Translations under genes and position numbers: made by a program
Origin: Alphaproteobacteria bacterium
GTDB lineage: Bacteria > Pseudomonadota > Alphaproteobacteria > Rhodobacterales > Rhodobacteraceae
Direction of reading: 5' to 3'
Length of the DNA stretch: 64,000 nt
Assembly: GCA_030429105.1 (NCBI GenBank)
Contig: JAUIDE010000001.1
Coordinates: forward strand, 1 to 64,000
Shown: positions 1 to 8,974 of the stretch, one piece after another
Layout: each line of letters begins with the position of its first letter
How positions within the stretch are numbered: the stretch's first letter is position 1
The notes under the pieces: model-generated
The model's database searches: none
What the model was told of the DNA's origin: nothing
The model's input: the letters and a program-made list of their open reading frames with translations, nothing else

Positions 1-210
1 GCGTCCGCGGCGGGCTGGCCCTGCTGCGGCGCAGCGCCGCCGCCGACCACCGTGCCGACCGGCGCCGCGCCTCGCTCCTGCCGCTGCGCGAGGCCGGGGG
101 TGGGCGCGTCCGCCGCGGGCTGGCCCTGCTGCGGCGCGGCGCCGCCGCCGACCATCGGGCCAACCGGCGCCGCGCCTCGCTCCTGCCGCTGCGCGAGGCC
201 GGGGGGGGGC
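1..210 (-). repeat. 105-bp in-frame tandem repeat (two copies, possibly more beyond the edge) inside the FliK-like frame
   Basis: gcgtccgcggcgggctggccctgctgcgg... at 1 recurs at 106 with few substitutions; encodes about 35 aa AADAPxPGLAQRQERGAAPVGxxVGGGAAPQQGQP. Confidence 0.85.
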
Positions 211-870
211 GCATCCGCGGCCATCCGCTCCGGCCCATCGCCCGCGTCGGCGGAAGGCGCGTCGGCGCGCTCCGTCGCGCGATGCGAAGTCGCGCCGGCG
301 AGGTGTGCGCTCCGGGCCTCGCGCCGCTCCCCGGATGGAGCCGCAGCCGCCGCGGAAGCGGCGTCCGTCTTCGCCCCCGTGGAGCCGCTTTCAGCGCCTT
401 GCGAGATCGCGACCGCATCCGCCTCCGCGGTGATCGTTCCGGTCCCCGCGCGCGCTCCCGCAGGCGTATCTTCCGCCGGAGAGGAGAGCTTCGGAGCATC
501 TGCCTTCGGCGCCGCGGCGGCCTCCGCGTGCGGCCCGAATACGCCTTCAGGTCCGGCCGGGAGGCTCGCCTGGCTCCTCGCCGCGGCGGCGAAGGTCCGT
601 GCGTCGGCGACAGCGGATTTCGTCGCGCTCGCTGAGCCCGCCGCACCTGCCTGTCCGACGCCCGCCGCCGCGCCGTCCGGCGCCGTATCCGCCGCCTCGT
701 CCGCGGCGTCGAAGGCGGCGGCGAATCCGCCGCCCGTCTCTTCGCCCTTGTCGCCCGATCCGGCGGCCTCGGCCCCGGCGCCCTCGGCGCGGGTTCTTCC
801 GGCCGCGGCGCCCGCGGCGGCCTTGCCGCCGCCCGCCGGCATGGAGATGATCTCGCCCTGGAACACGTCG
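1..870 (-). CDS. Ala/Pro/Gly-rich protein, probable N-terminal part of flagellar hook-length control protein FliK (3' end beyond window)
   Basis: Minus frame is open from a GTG near 870 (VFQGEIISMPAGGGKAAAG...) to the window edge; disordered Ala-rich composition; located next to a FlgJ-like rod-binding protein and a FlgN-like protein. Absent from the ORF track because it runs off the edge. Confidence 0.55.
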
Positions 871-969
871 CGTCTCCGTTCTGGTTCGCGCGTGCGATAA
901 TGGCGGGCGAATCTTACCATTCGTTTACGCGAACGCGTCATGATCTCCGCAAGGTTCAGGAGACTTGCG

Positions 970-1281
970 ATGGATGTCCCCATGATCGGCGCGCCCGCGC
1001 CTGCGACGAAAGCCGCCGCGCCCGCCGGGCGGCCCGACCCGCTGCGCCCCGACCCTCTTCGTGAGGCGGCGACGCGGTTCGAGGCCGTGTTCCTTGCGGA
1101 GATGTTCGCGCATGCCGGCCTCGGCGCCGCGCAGCAGGCGAATGGCGGCGGGCCGGGGGAGGAGGCGTTCTCGGGCATGCTCGCGCGTGAATGGGCGGAA
1201 TCGGTGGCGAAGCAGGGCGGCATCGGGCTTTCCGAGCGCATCTACCAGGCGTTGCTGACGCGGGAGGACGGGAATGCTTGA
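970..1281 (+). CDS. Rod-binding protein (FlgJ N-terminal-like)
   Basis: EAATRFEAVFLAEMFAHAGLG...GGGPGEEAFSGMLAREWAESVAKQGGIGLSERIYQAL matches the FlgJ N-terminal rod-binding pattern. Confidence 0.75.
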   Translation: MDVPMIGAPAPATKAAAPAGRPDPLRPDPLREAATRFEAVFLAEMFAHAGLGAAQQANGGGPGEEAFSGMLAREWAESVAKQGGIGLSERIYQALLTREDGNA

Positions 1282-1645
1282 TTCGATGCGCTGGCGCTAT
1301 CGCCTTTCCGAGGCGCGCGCCTTCCTCCAGGCGGAGCGCGACCTCCTCGTGAAGGGCCGCGCGGCGGAGCTGGACGGCCTCGCCGCGCGGCGCAGGCTGG
1401 TCGCCGAGAGCCTCGCGGAGATGCCCGCCTCCGTCGCGGAGGCCAACCAGACCGCCGTGCGGGAGATCGCTGCGGCGGCGCGGCGCAACCAGAGGCTCCT
1501 CCGCGCCTGGCTCGACGGCGCGGCGGAGGCGGTGCGGCGGCTGAAGGCCATCGACGAGAGCCGGGCGCGGATCGGCGCCTATCGCCCCGACGGCAGCCGC
1601 CTCGCCGGCGCGGCGGCGACGCCGACGACCGAGCGTCGCGCCTGA
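1274..1645 (+). CDS. FlgN-like flagellar protein / hypothetical
   Basis: Small helical protein overlapping the end of the rod-binding gene by a few nt; flagellar context. Confidence 0.5.
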   Translation: MLDSMRWRYRLSEARAFLQAERDLLVKGRAAELDGLAARRRLVAESLAEMPASVAEANQTAVREIAAAARRNQRLLRAWLDGAAEAVRRLKAIDESRARIGAYRPDGSRLAGAAATPTTERRA

Positions 1646-1649
1646 TGCC

Positions 1650-3095
1650 CTATTCCGGCTCCCCGGCGTAAATCTTCCTCACGTCGCAGGGCGCGACGCG
1701 GAGGATGTTCGTCGTTCCGGGGACGTTGAAGGGCACGCCCGCCGTCACCACGATGAAATCCGCCTCCGTCGCGAACCCGTCGCGGAGCGCCACGCGCGCC
1801 GCGCTCACCACGGCGAGCTTGAAGCGCTCCACCTCCTCCGTCACCGCGCAATGGAGCCCCCAGACGAGCGCGAGCTTGCGCGCCGTCGCGCGAAACGGCG
1901 TGAGCGCGAGGATCGGCACGAAGGGCCGCTCCCGCGCCATCAGGAGCGCGGTCGCGCCCGAATGGGTGAAGCAGCAGATCGCCTTCACGTCTGTCGTCTC
2001 CGCCACCTCCCGCGCCGCGGCGGTGATCGCGGTCGCCACCGCGTCGCCCGAGGCGGTGCGCGAGCGGCTGATGATCTCCCGCCAGGTCGGGTCGGATTCG
2101 ACGGCGAGGGCGACAGCGTTCATCGTCGTCACCGCCTCGACGGGGTAGCTTCCCGCCGCGCTCTCGGCCGAGAGCATCACCGCGTCCGCCCCCTCGTAGA
2201 TCGCCTGCGCGACGTCGGAGACTTCGGCCCGCGTCGGCACCGGGCTCTCGATCATGCTCTCCAGCATCTGCGTGGCGACGATCACCGGCTTTCCTGCGGC
2301 GCGGCACCTGCGCACGATGCGCTTCTGGAGCGGCGGGACGGTGGAGACGGGAAGCTCGACGCCGAGGTCGCCGCGGGCGACCATGATCCCGTCCGAGACG
2401 TCGATGATCGCATCGAGGTCCCTCAGCGCGGCGGGCTTCTCGATCTTGGCGAGGACGAGCGCCCGCCCCTTGGCCAGCGCCACCGCCTCCTCCACGTCGG
2501 CCGCGCGCTGGACGAAGGAGAGGCCGAGCCAGTCCACCCCGAGATTGCAGACGAATTCGAGGTCCGCCCGGTCCTTCTCCGAAAGCGCGGCGACGGGCAG
2601 AACGACATCGGGCACGTTGACGCCCTTGCGGTCCGAAATCTCGCCGCCGACCACGACCTCGCATTGCGCATGCGCCTCGTCGCAGGAGACGACCTTGAGC
2701 CGGATCTTCCCGTCATTGACGAGGAGGGTGGAGCCTGCCTCCAGCGCCTTGAAGATCTCGGGGTGCGGCAGGCGCACCCGCGTCGCGTCCCCCGGCGCCT
2801 CGTCCAGATCGAGGCGGAAGGGCGCGCCCTCCTCCAGCACGACGGGCCCGCCGCCGAAGGCCCCGACCCGCAGCTTCGGGCCCTGAAGGTCCGCGAGGAT
2901 GCCGATCGGCCGGCCGATCTCGTGCTCCACCTCGCGGATGATCGCGTGCCGCTTCGCCACGTCCTCATGGCTGCCGTGGCTCATGTTGAGCCGGAACACG
3001 TCCGCCCCCGCCTCGTGCAGGGCCTTGATCGTGTCGCGGTCGGAAGAGGCGGGGCCGAGCGTGGCGACGATTTTCACGTTTCGGTTGCGGCGCAT
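1650..3095 (-). CDS. pyk: Pyruvate kinase
   Basis: MRRNRNVKIVATLGPASSDRDTIKALHEAGADVFRLNMSHG; MVARGDLGVELP; KPVIVATQMLESMIESPVPTRAEVSDVA. Confidence 0.97.
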   Translation of the reverse strand: MRRNRNVKIVATLGPASSDRDTIKALHEAGADVFRLNMSHGSHEDVAKRHAIIREVEHEIGRPIGILADLQGPKLRVGAFGGGPVVLEEGAPFRLDLDEAPGDATRVRLPHPEIFKALEAGSTLLVNDGKIRLKVVSCDEAHAQCEVVVGGEISDRKGVNVPDVVLPVAALSEKDRADLEFVCNLGVDWLGLSFVQRAADVEEAVALAKGRALVLAKIEKPAALRDLDAIIDVSDGIMVARGDLGVELPVSTVPPLQKRIVRRCRAAGKPVIVATQMLESMIESPVPTRAEVSDVAQAIYEGADAVMLSAESAAGSYPVEAVTTMNAVALAVESDPTWREIISRSRTASGDAVATAITAAAREVAETTDVKAICCFTHSGATALLMARERPFVPILALTPFRATARKLALVWGLHCAVTEEVERFKLAVVSAARVALRDGFATEADFIVVTAGVPFNVPGTTNILRVAPCDVRKIYAGEPE

Positions 3096-3238
3096 GGCCC
3101 GATCTCCCGTCGTCACTGGCTCTTCGCCGCTCTTACAACCCGCCGCGGCGCTTATCCACCCTCTCCTTGTGACAAGTCGGCGTGACAAGGCGGGCGCACG
3201 GCGTTGATCGGCGCCGCGCCGAGGGCTATGGGGCGAAC

Positions 3239-3997
3239 ATGGACGATCCTCCTTTCGAAATCCTTGGCGAGGGCCGCCCGCCGGCCTGGCTCGTGCTCTG
3301 CGACCATGCCTCGAACCGCGTGCCGCCGGATGTGGCGGGCGGCGATCTGGGCCTGCCGGCGGAGGACATGGCGCGCCACATCGCCTGGGATGTCGGCGCG
3401 CGGGGCGTTGCGGCGGCGCTGGCCGAGGCGCTCGACGCGCCGATGATCGCCACCCGCTTCTCCCGTCTCGTGATCGACCCGAACCGGGGGGAGGACGACC
3501 CGACGCTTTTGATGAAGCTCTATGACGGCTCCATCATTCCTGGAAACCGCGCCGCCGACGCCGCGGAGCGGGAGCGGCGGCTGGCGCGCTTCCACCGGCC
3601 CTATCATGCGGCGCTGGAGCGGATGATCGACGCGGCGCTGGCGCAGGGCGTCGCGCCCCGGCTCCTCTCCATCCATTCCTTCACGCCGCAGCTCCGCGGC
3701 CGCCCCCGCCGCCCGTGGGAGATCGGCCTGCTCTGGGACCGGGACGAACGCCTGTTCCGCCCGCTCTATGACCGGCTCCTGGACGAGCCGGGGCTTACGG
3801 TGGGGGACAACGAGCCCTATTCCGGGCAGCTCCGGGGCGACACGATGTTCCGGCACGGGACGGAACGGGGGCTCGAACATCTCCTGATCGAGGTCCGGAA
3901 CGACCTGATCGAGAGGGAGGAGGATCAGGCCCGCTGGGGCCGCGATCTCGCCCGCTGGATCGTCGAGGCGCTGGACCGGAGGCCGCCCGGCGCCTAA
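3239..3997 (+). CDS. N-formylglutamate amidohydrolase family protein
   Basis: LVLCDHASNRVPPDVAGGDLGL...HIAWDVGARGVAAALAEALDAPMIATRFSRLVIDPNR; LLSIHSFTPQL. Confidence 0.9.
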   Translation: MDDPPFEILGEGRPPAWLVLCDHASNRVPPDVAGGDLGLPAEDMARHIAWDVGARGVAAALAEALDAPMIATRFSRLVIDPNRGEDDPTLLMKLYDGSIIPGNRAADAAERERRLARFHRPYHAALERMIDAALAQGVAPRLLSIHSFTPQLRGRPRRPWEIGLLWDRDERLFRPLYDRLLDEPGLTVGDNEPYSGQLRGDTMFRHGTERGLEHLLIEVRNDLIEREEDQARWGRDLARWIVEALDRRPPGA

Positions 3998-4022
3998 GTC
4001 CGTTCCGAACAGGGAGTACATG

Positions 4023-4313
4023 ATGGACGACCAGACCCGCACCGAACTCGAGGCCGCCGCCTTCCGCCGCCTGCGCGACCATCTCCGGGAGCGGACGGAC
4101 GTGCAGAACATCGACATGATGAACCTCGCCGGCTTCTGCCGGAACTGCCTCTCCCGCTGGTGGGAGGAGGCGGCGAGGGAGAAGGGCGTCGAGGTCACGC
4201 GCGAGGCGGCGCGGGAGGAATTCTACGGCGAGCCCTATGATGAATGGCGCGCGAAGCACCAGACGGAGGCGAGCGCCGAGCAGAAGGCCGCCTTCGCGAA
4301 GACGCACGGCTGA
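4023..4313 (+). CDS. DUF1244 family protein
   Basis: VQNIDMMNLAGFCRNCLSRWWEEAA...EEFYGEPYDEWRAKHQ signature. Confidence 0.9.
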   Translation: MDDQTRTELEAAAFRRLRDHLRERTDVQNIDMMNLAGFCRNCLSRWWEEAAREKGVEVTREAAREEFYGEPYDEWRAKHQTEASAEQKAAFAKTHG

Positions 4314-4340
4314 GCGCCTTGCCGGCGCCGTCCGAAGAGG

Positions 4341-4360
4341 CCCCCGGCGCCTGCCGGGGG
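4341..4360. other. 8-bp perfect stem-loop downstream of the DUF1244 gene
   Basis: CCCCCGGC GCCT GCCGGGGG; no T-tract on either side. Confidence 0.6.
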
Positions 4361-4500
4361 AGCGCGAGAACGTGATTGTCACAAAAGTGTCATAAATGAG
4401 AATATCTCATTAAATCATATACATGAACCCTCTGCACACTGTGAGCACACACCCCCGCCCCGCCTCCGGGGGCGGCGGGCCGGGGGCGAGGGGCGGGCGC

Positions 4501-5520
4501 TCAGGCCCAGTCCGCCCATTTCCCGTGAAAGCAGCAGCGCCCGATCCGCCGCTTCTCGCCCCCGGGCCAGAGCGTGACGTCGAGCGCGGCGGAGCCGCGT
4601 TCGCCGTCAGGCTCCATTGAGAGCCGGGCGAGGGGCCGCGCCGCCGTCGCCCGCGCCCCGGCCGCCGCCATCGCGGCGTCGATCGCGGCGCGGGTCTCCG
4701 CCGGCATGTAGTCCCACATGATAGAATGCATGAGGAGCCGCAGCCGCCCTTCCGGCTGTGGCGCCGAGAGGCGACCGGGGAGCCAGGCGGCGGCGTCCCC
4801 CCGCTCCACGCGCCAAGGCGTCGCGGCGAGGGCGACGAGCGCAGCCTCCGCCCGCGCGATGCGCGCATGCTGGTCCGGCCAGAGATAGGCGATGAGCGGG
4901 GAGGGCCGCGCCGCCGGGTCTATGGGCGCGAGGTCCGCGCCCGCGCGCGCCGCGATGCGGAGCGGGGCGCCGGGGTCCGGCGCATTCCCGCGCCACTCGC
5001 AGTCGATAAGCGGCCCGGCCCCCGCCCGCCGCCCTGCGGCGCCGAAGTCGTAGGCGTAAAGGTCGGGGATCAGGTTGAGCCCCGCCGACGCCCCGATCTC
5101 CAGAAGCTCGATTTCCATCCCCGTCTCGTTCGCCGCGATCAGGAGCCCGCCGATCAGCGCGCCGGATCGGGCGGGCTCGTTGGTCTGCGGCGGCAGGTCG
5201 AGCATCGGGGCGAGGAAGGCGTCGCCCGCGCGGATCGCCTCCGCAAGGAGGGCGGGGGAGGGCGCCTCGCCCGCCGCATACGCCTCCGCCAGCGCCGGGG
5301 CGCGGCCCGACCGGGCGAGCGCATGGAGCGCGCCCGCGGCCCGAAGCGCCGCGCGGTCGGCCAGCGGGTCCCCGCTCCATGCCCTCAGCCGCTCCGCGAA
5401 GGCGGCCCCGTCAGGCAGCGCGCCGGGCAGACGGGTCAGCAGGTCCGCCGTGAAGGGCGAGCCAAGGCCGCGGCAGGATTTCGCCTGATCGAGGAAATGG
5501 GCTTCGACCTCTGGTTTCAT
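4501..5520 (-). CDS. DUF2332 family protein
   Basis: MKPEVEAHFLDQAKSCRGLGSPFTADLLTRL...LLEIGASAGLNLIPDLYAYDFG; ATGA overlap with the upstream gene. Confidence 0.8.
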   Translation of the reverse strand: MKPEVEAHFLDQAKSCRGLGSPFTADLLTRLPGALPDGAAFAERLRAWSGDPLADRAALRAAGALHALARSGRAPALAEAYAAGEAPSPALLAEAIRAGDAFLAPMLDLPPQTNEPARSGALIGGLLIAANETGMEIELLEIGASAGLNLIPDLYAYDFGAAGRRAGAGPLIDCEWRGNAPDPGAPLRIAARAGADLAPIDPAARPSPLIAYLWPDQHARIARAEAALVALAATPWRVERGDAAAWLPGRLSAPQPEGRLRLLMHSIMWDYMPAETRAAIDAAMAAAGARATAARPLARLSMEPDGERGSAALDVTLWPGGEKRRIGRCCFHGKWADWA

Positions 5521-6845
5521 GGCGCATCCGCCGTGAAATGGATGCGGTCGAACCGGGCGCGGAGCGCGCGCGTCTCCGCCGCGAGCGCGTCCGGCTCCTC
5601 CGTCGTCAAAGCCCTTGCAAGGAGCGCGGCGATCTCCGGAACGTCCCCCGCCGTCACGCCCCAGCGCGCCAGCTCCGGCGTCCCGAGCCGCAGGCCGTTC
5701 ATCTCGCCCTCGACGGGCGGCAGCGGCAGGCCAATGCCGCAGGCGAGGAAGCCCGCGGGCCGGATATGGCGGGAGGCCGCCTGCCCGCCGCCCCAGCGCG
5801 CCGCCTCCACCGCGAACTGGTGCGAGGCGGTGAAGCCCCGAGCCGCGCCATGAACCGGCAACCCCGCCGCCGCGAGGCGCTCCGCCATCGCCCGCGCCAG
5901 CGCGACCATCCGCGCGGCGAAGGCGCCGCCCTCCGCCCGCCAGTCCGCCAGTGTCACGGCCAGCGCGGCGGCGCGCCCGGCGTCGGAATTCGCCGTGAGG
6001 CCGGGGAAGGCCACCGCATCGAGCCGCGCCGCGACCTCCGCGTCGTTCGTGACGATCAGCCCGCCCGGCGGGCCGGCGAGGCTCTTGTAGGTGCTCATCG
6101 TCATCAGATGCGCGCCCTCGTCGAGCGGGTTGGGCCAGGCGCCGCCCGCGATGATCCCGCATTGATGCGCCGCGTCGAAGAGAAGCCAGGCGCCGACCTC
6201 TTCCGCGATCTCCCGCGCCTTCGCCACGGGATGCGGAAAGAGGTTCAGCGAGCCGCCGAGCGTGATGATCCGCGGCCGAACCTCCCGCGCCAGCCGCGCC
6301 AGCGCGTCGACATCCACGGTATAGCCCGCCGCATCCACCGGCGCCGGGATCGTGCGGAGCCCGAAGAGCCCCGCGCATCCCGCCGCATGATGCGTGACAT
6401 GGCCGCCGATCTCCGGCGGCGGCGCGATGATCGCGTCCCCCGGCCGCGCCAGCGCCATGAAGCCGGCGAGATTGGCCATCGCGCCGGAAAGCGGCCGGAT
6501 CTCCGCGAAGCGAGCCCTGAACACCGCGCAGGCGAGCGCGGCGGCGATGGTCTCGATCTCCTCGATCGCCTCCAGCCCCGTCTCGTACTTCTCGCCCGGC
6601 CACCCGAGCGAGGGGCGGGGCCCGAGCCCTGCGGCGAGCATCGCCTCCGCCTTCGGGTTCATCGCGTTCGTCGCCGGGTTGAGGTTGAAGCAGTCCCGCT
6701 CGTGAATCTCCCGGCTACGCGCCGCAAGGTCCGCGACGCGCCCCGCCACCGCCCCCGGCGCCAGCGCATCGGCCGCGGCGGCGAGGGCGGCGAAGCGGGC
6801 GCGGGCGGGGGCGCTCATCCAGGGGCCGGGTTCTGGCTTGCTCAT
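5517..6845 (-). CDS. Serine hydroxymethyltransferase-like PLP enzyme
   Basis: NLNPATNAMNPKAEAMLAAGLGPRPSLGWPGEKYETG; LFDAAHQCGIIAGG; PLP lysine region MSTYKSLAGPPGGLIVTND. Confidence 0.8.
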   Translation of the reverse strand: MSKPEPGPWMSAPARARFAALAAAADALAPGAVAGRVADLAARSREIHERDCFNLNPATNAMNPKAEAMLAAGLGPRPSLGWPGEKYETGLEAIEEIETIAAALACAVFRARFAEIRPLSGAMANLAGFMALARPGDAIIAPPPEIGGHVTHHAAGCAGLFGLRTIPAPVDAAGYTVDVDALARLAREVRPRIITLGGSLNLFPHPVAKAREIAEEVGAWLLFDAAHQCGIIAGGAWPNPLDEGAHLMTMSTYKSLAGPPGGLIVTNDAEVAARLDAVAFPGLTANSDAGRAAALAVTLADWRAEGGAFAARMVALARAMAERLAAAGLPVHGAARGFTASHQFAVEAARWGGGQAASRHIRPAGFLACGIGLPLPPVEGEMNGLRLGTPELARWGVTAGDVPEIAALLARALTTEEPDALAAETRALRARFDRIHFTADAP

Positions 6846-6914
6846 GTCTGTCTCCTTCGCGGAGGAGGGAACGCCGGCGCGGCGGGGGGCGCAAACCAGT
6901 TCTCTTGCGAATCC

Positions 6915-6933
6915 GGCGTAGAAAAACTACGCC
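6915..6933. promoter_or_regulatory. Inverted repeat in the divergent SHMT-like/LysR intergenic region
   Basis: GGCGTAG AAAAA CTACGCC, perfect 7-bp arms, 6 nt before the LysR ATG. Confidence 0.55.
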
Positions 6934-6939
6934 TTCCGA

Positions 6940-7815
6940 ATGTCCCTCTCCCCACCCCGCGGCTCCGGCCTGCCGCTCACCGCGCTCCGCGCCTTCGAGG
7001 CGGCGGCGCGGCTCGGCGGCTTCGCGGCGGCGGCGGAGGAGCTTTCGGTCAGCCCCGGCGCAGTGGCGCAGCAGGTGAAGGCGCTGGAGGCGGCGATCGG
7101 CGCGCCGCTTTTCGAGCGGCGGGCGCAGGGCGTCGCGCCGACGCCGCTCGGCGCGGAGGCGGCGCGGGGCTTCACCGCGGCCTTCGACGCGCTCGGGGCG
7201 GCGGCGGCGCGGCTCCGGGCCGGCGCCGGCCCGCGCGCCGCGCGCATCGCGGCGCTCCCCGCCCTCGCCCAGCTCTGGCTCTCCCCGCGCCTTCCCGCGC
7301 TCCGGGCGGCGATGCCCGGAATCGCGCTCTCCGTCACCGCGCTGGAGCGGGCGCCGAACCTGCTGCGCGAGCCCTTCGACCTCGCGCTCTTCTACGAACC
7401 GGCGGAGGGCGCCGCGCGCGCGCTCGATCTTGGGCCGGACGTGATCTTCCCTGTTGCGGCCCCCTCCGTCGCCCGCCGCCTCCGCCGCCCCGCCGACCTC
7501 GCGCGGGAGGCGCTGCTGACGGACGCCGCATGGCCGGGGGACTGGGCGCTCTGGGCCGAAATCGCGCCCGGCGCGCCGCGCCGGCCGCCCGCGGGGCCGG
7601 TCCATTCCCTCTATGCGCTCGCGGTCGAGGAGGCGGCCTCCGGCGGCGGCGTGCTCATAGGCCATTCCCATCTGGTCAGGGCCGCGATCAAGGCGGGCCG
7701 CCTCGTCGCCCCCTTCCCGGAGCGGCGAACGCTCCCACGGCGGCTCACGCTCAGCCTCTCGCCCGCCGCCGAGGGCGGGCCGGCGGCCCGCGCCGCCGCC
7801 ATGCTCGCGGCGTGA
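6940..7815 (+). CDS. LysR family transcriptional regulator (GcvA-like)
   Basis: LPLTALRAFEAAARLGGFAAAAEELSVSPGAVAQQVKALEAAIGAPLFERRAQGVAPT helix-turn-helix. Confidence 0.92.
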   Translation: MSLSPPRGSGLPLTALRAFEAAARLGGFAAAAEELSVSPGAVAQQVKALEAAIGAPLFERRAQGVAPTPLGAEAARGFTAAFDALGAAAARLRAGAGPRAARIAALPALAQLWLSPRLPALRAAMPGIALSVTALERAPNLLREPFDLALFYEPAEGAARALDLGPDVIFPVAAPSVARRLRRPADLAREALLTDAAWPGDWALWAEIAPGAPRRPPAGPVHSLYALAVEEAASGGGVLIGHSHLVRAAIKAGRLVAPFPERRTLPRRLTLSLSPAAEGGPAARAAAMLAA

Positions 7816-8009
7816 GGCGCGATGGACATGTTCATCGGTCTATGGGCGCCCTGCGGCATCACAAACGACAACAGCGCCCCGCTCCCCGCCGTCAAGAACG
7901 CATCGACGGTACAATCGAAGGCGACGCGAGTGACAACCATTCCTGAATCGCATGCGCGCGAGCATCGTCGCGCACCCTCCGGCGGCGCGCAGCCAAGGCG
8001 TCAGGCGCG

Positions 8010-8963
8010 ATGATGCGCGCCATGATCGCCGACGCGCCGGGCGCCGCGCTCCGCGACGGCGCGCTGCCCCGCCCGGAGCCGGGGGAGGGCGAGGCGCTGA
8101 TCCGCATCCGCGCCGCGGGCGTCAACTTCGCGGACACATTGATGGTGAAGGGCCGGTATCAGGAGACGCCGCCCTTCCCCTTCGCGCCGGGGCTCGAGGT
8201 GTGCGGCATCGTCGAGGCGGGCGCGGTCCCGGCCGGAACCCGCGTCGCCGCGCTCGTGCGCGGGGGCTTCGCAGAATACGCCGTCGCGGATTCCCGGCTC
8301 TGCGTCCCGGTCCCCGCGGCGATGCCGGACGAGGTCGCCGCCGGCTTCCTCGTCGCCTACGGCTCCTCGGAAATGGCGCTGAACTTCCGCGCCGGGCTGA
8401 AGCCGGGGGAGACGCTGCTCGTCACCGGCGCGGCCGGCGGCGTCGGGCTTACGGCGGTGGAGATCGGCAAGCTCATGGGCGCCCGCGTCGTCGCCTGCGC
8501 CCGCGGGGCGGAGAAGCTGGCGGCGGCGAAGGCCGCGGGGGCCGACATCCTGCTCGATTCGACGAGCGCGGACATCGCGGCGGAGGCGAAGGCGCTCGGC
8601 GGCGCGGATGTCGTCTACGAGACGGTGGGCGGCGCCGATTTCGCGGCCTGCCTCCGCGCCGCGAAGCCGGGCGGGCGCATCCTCCCCATCGGCTTCGCGG
8701 GCGGCGAGGTGCCGCAGATCCCCGCGAACATTCTCCTCGTGAAGAACCTCGCCGTCCTCGGCTTCTACTGGTCCGCCTGGGCGAAGCTCGACCCGGCGGC
8801 GATGGCGGAGAGCCTCGCGCGGCTCTTCGGCTGGTGGGAGGCGGGGCGGCTCCGCCCGCATGTCTCGCATGTCCTGCCGCTGACCGAGGCGGAGGCGGGG
8901 CTCGACCTTCTCCGCACGAGGGCCGCGACCGGCAAGGTCGTGCTCCGCGTCTCCGCCGCCTGA
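8010..8963 (+). CDS. NADPH:quinone oxidoreductase family (medium-chain dehydrogenase)
   Basis: IRIRAAGVNFADTLMVKGRYQETPPFPFAPGLEVCG; LLVTGAAGGVGLTAVEIGKLMGARVVA. Confidence 0.92.
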   Translation: MMRAMIADAPGAALRDGALPRPEPGEGEALIRIRAAGVNFADTLMVKGRYQETPPFPFAPGLEVCGIVEAGAVPAGTRVAALVRGGFAEYAVADSRLCVPVPAAMPDEVAAGFLVAYGSSEMALNFRAGLKPGETLLVTGAAGGVGLTAVEIGKLMGARVVACARGAEKLAAAKAAGADILLDSTSADIAAEAKALGGADVVYETVGGADFAACLRAAKPGGRILPIGFAGGEVPQIPANILLVKNLAVLGFYWSAWAKLDPAAMAESLARLFGWWEAGRLRPHVSHVLPLTEAEAGLDLLRTRAATGKVVLRVSAA

Positions 8964-8974
8964 AAGGTCCGCCG

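Noticed and set aside
52-900. 282-aa plus-strand ORF at the window start
   Set aside because: Complement of the FliK-like minus frame; the minus frame fits the flagellar context better.
5538-7946. 802-aa plus-strand ORF
   Set aside because: Opposite the SHMT-like gene and out of frame with LysR; Arg/Ala/Gly-rich shadow frame.
7816-8009. Short ORFs between LysR and the quinone oxidoreductase
   Set aside because: No recognisable motif and no clear ribosome-binding site in either direction; probably non-coding or decayed sequence.
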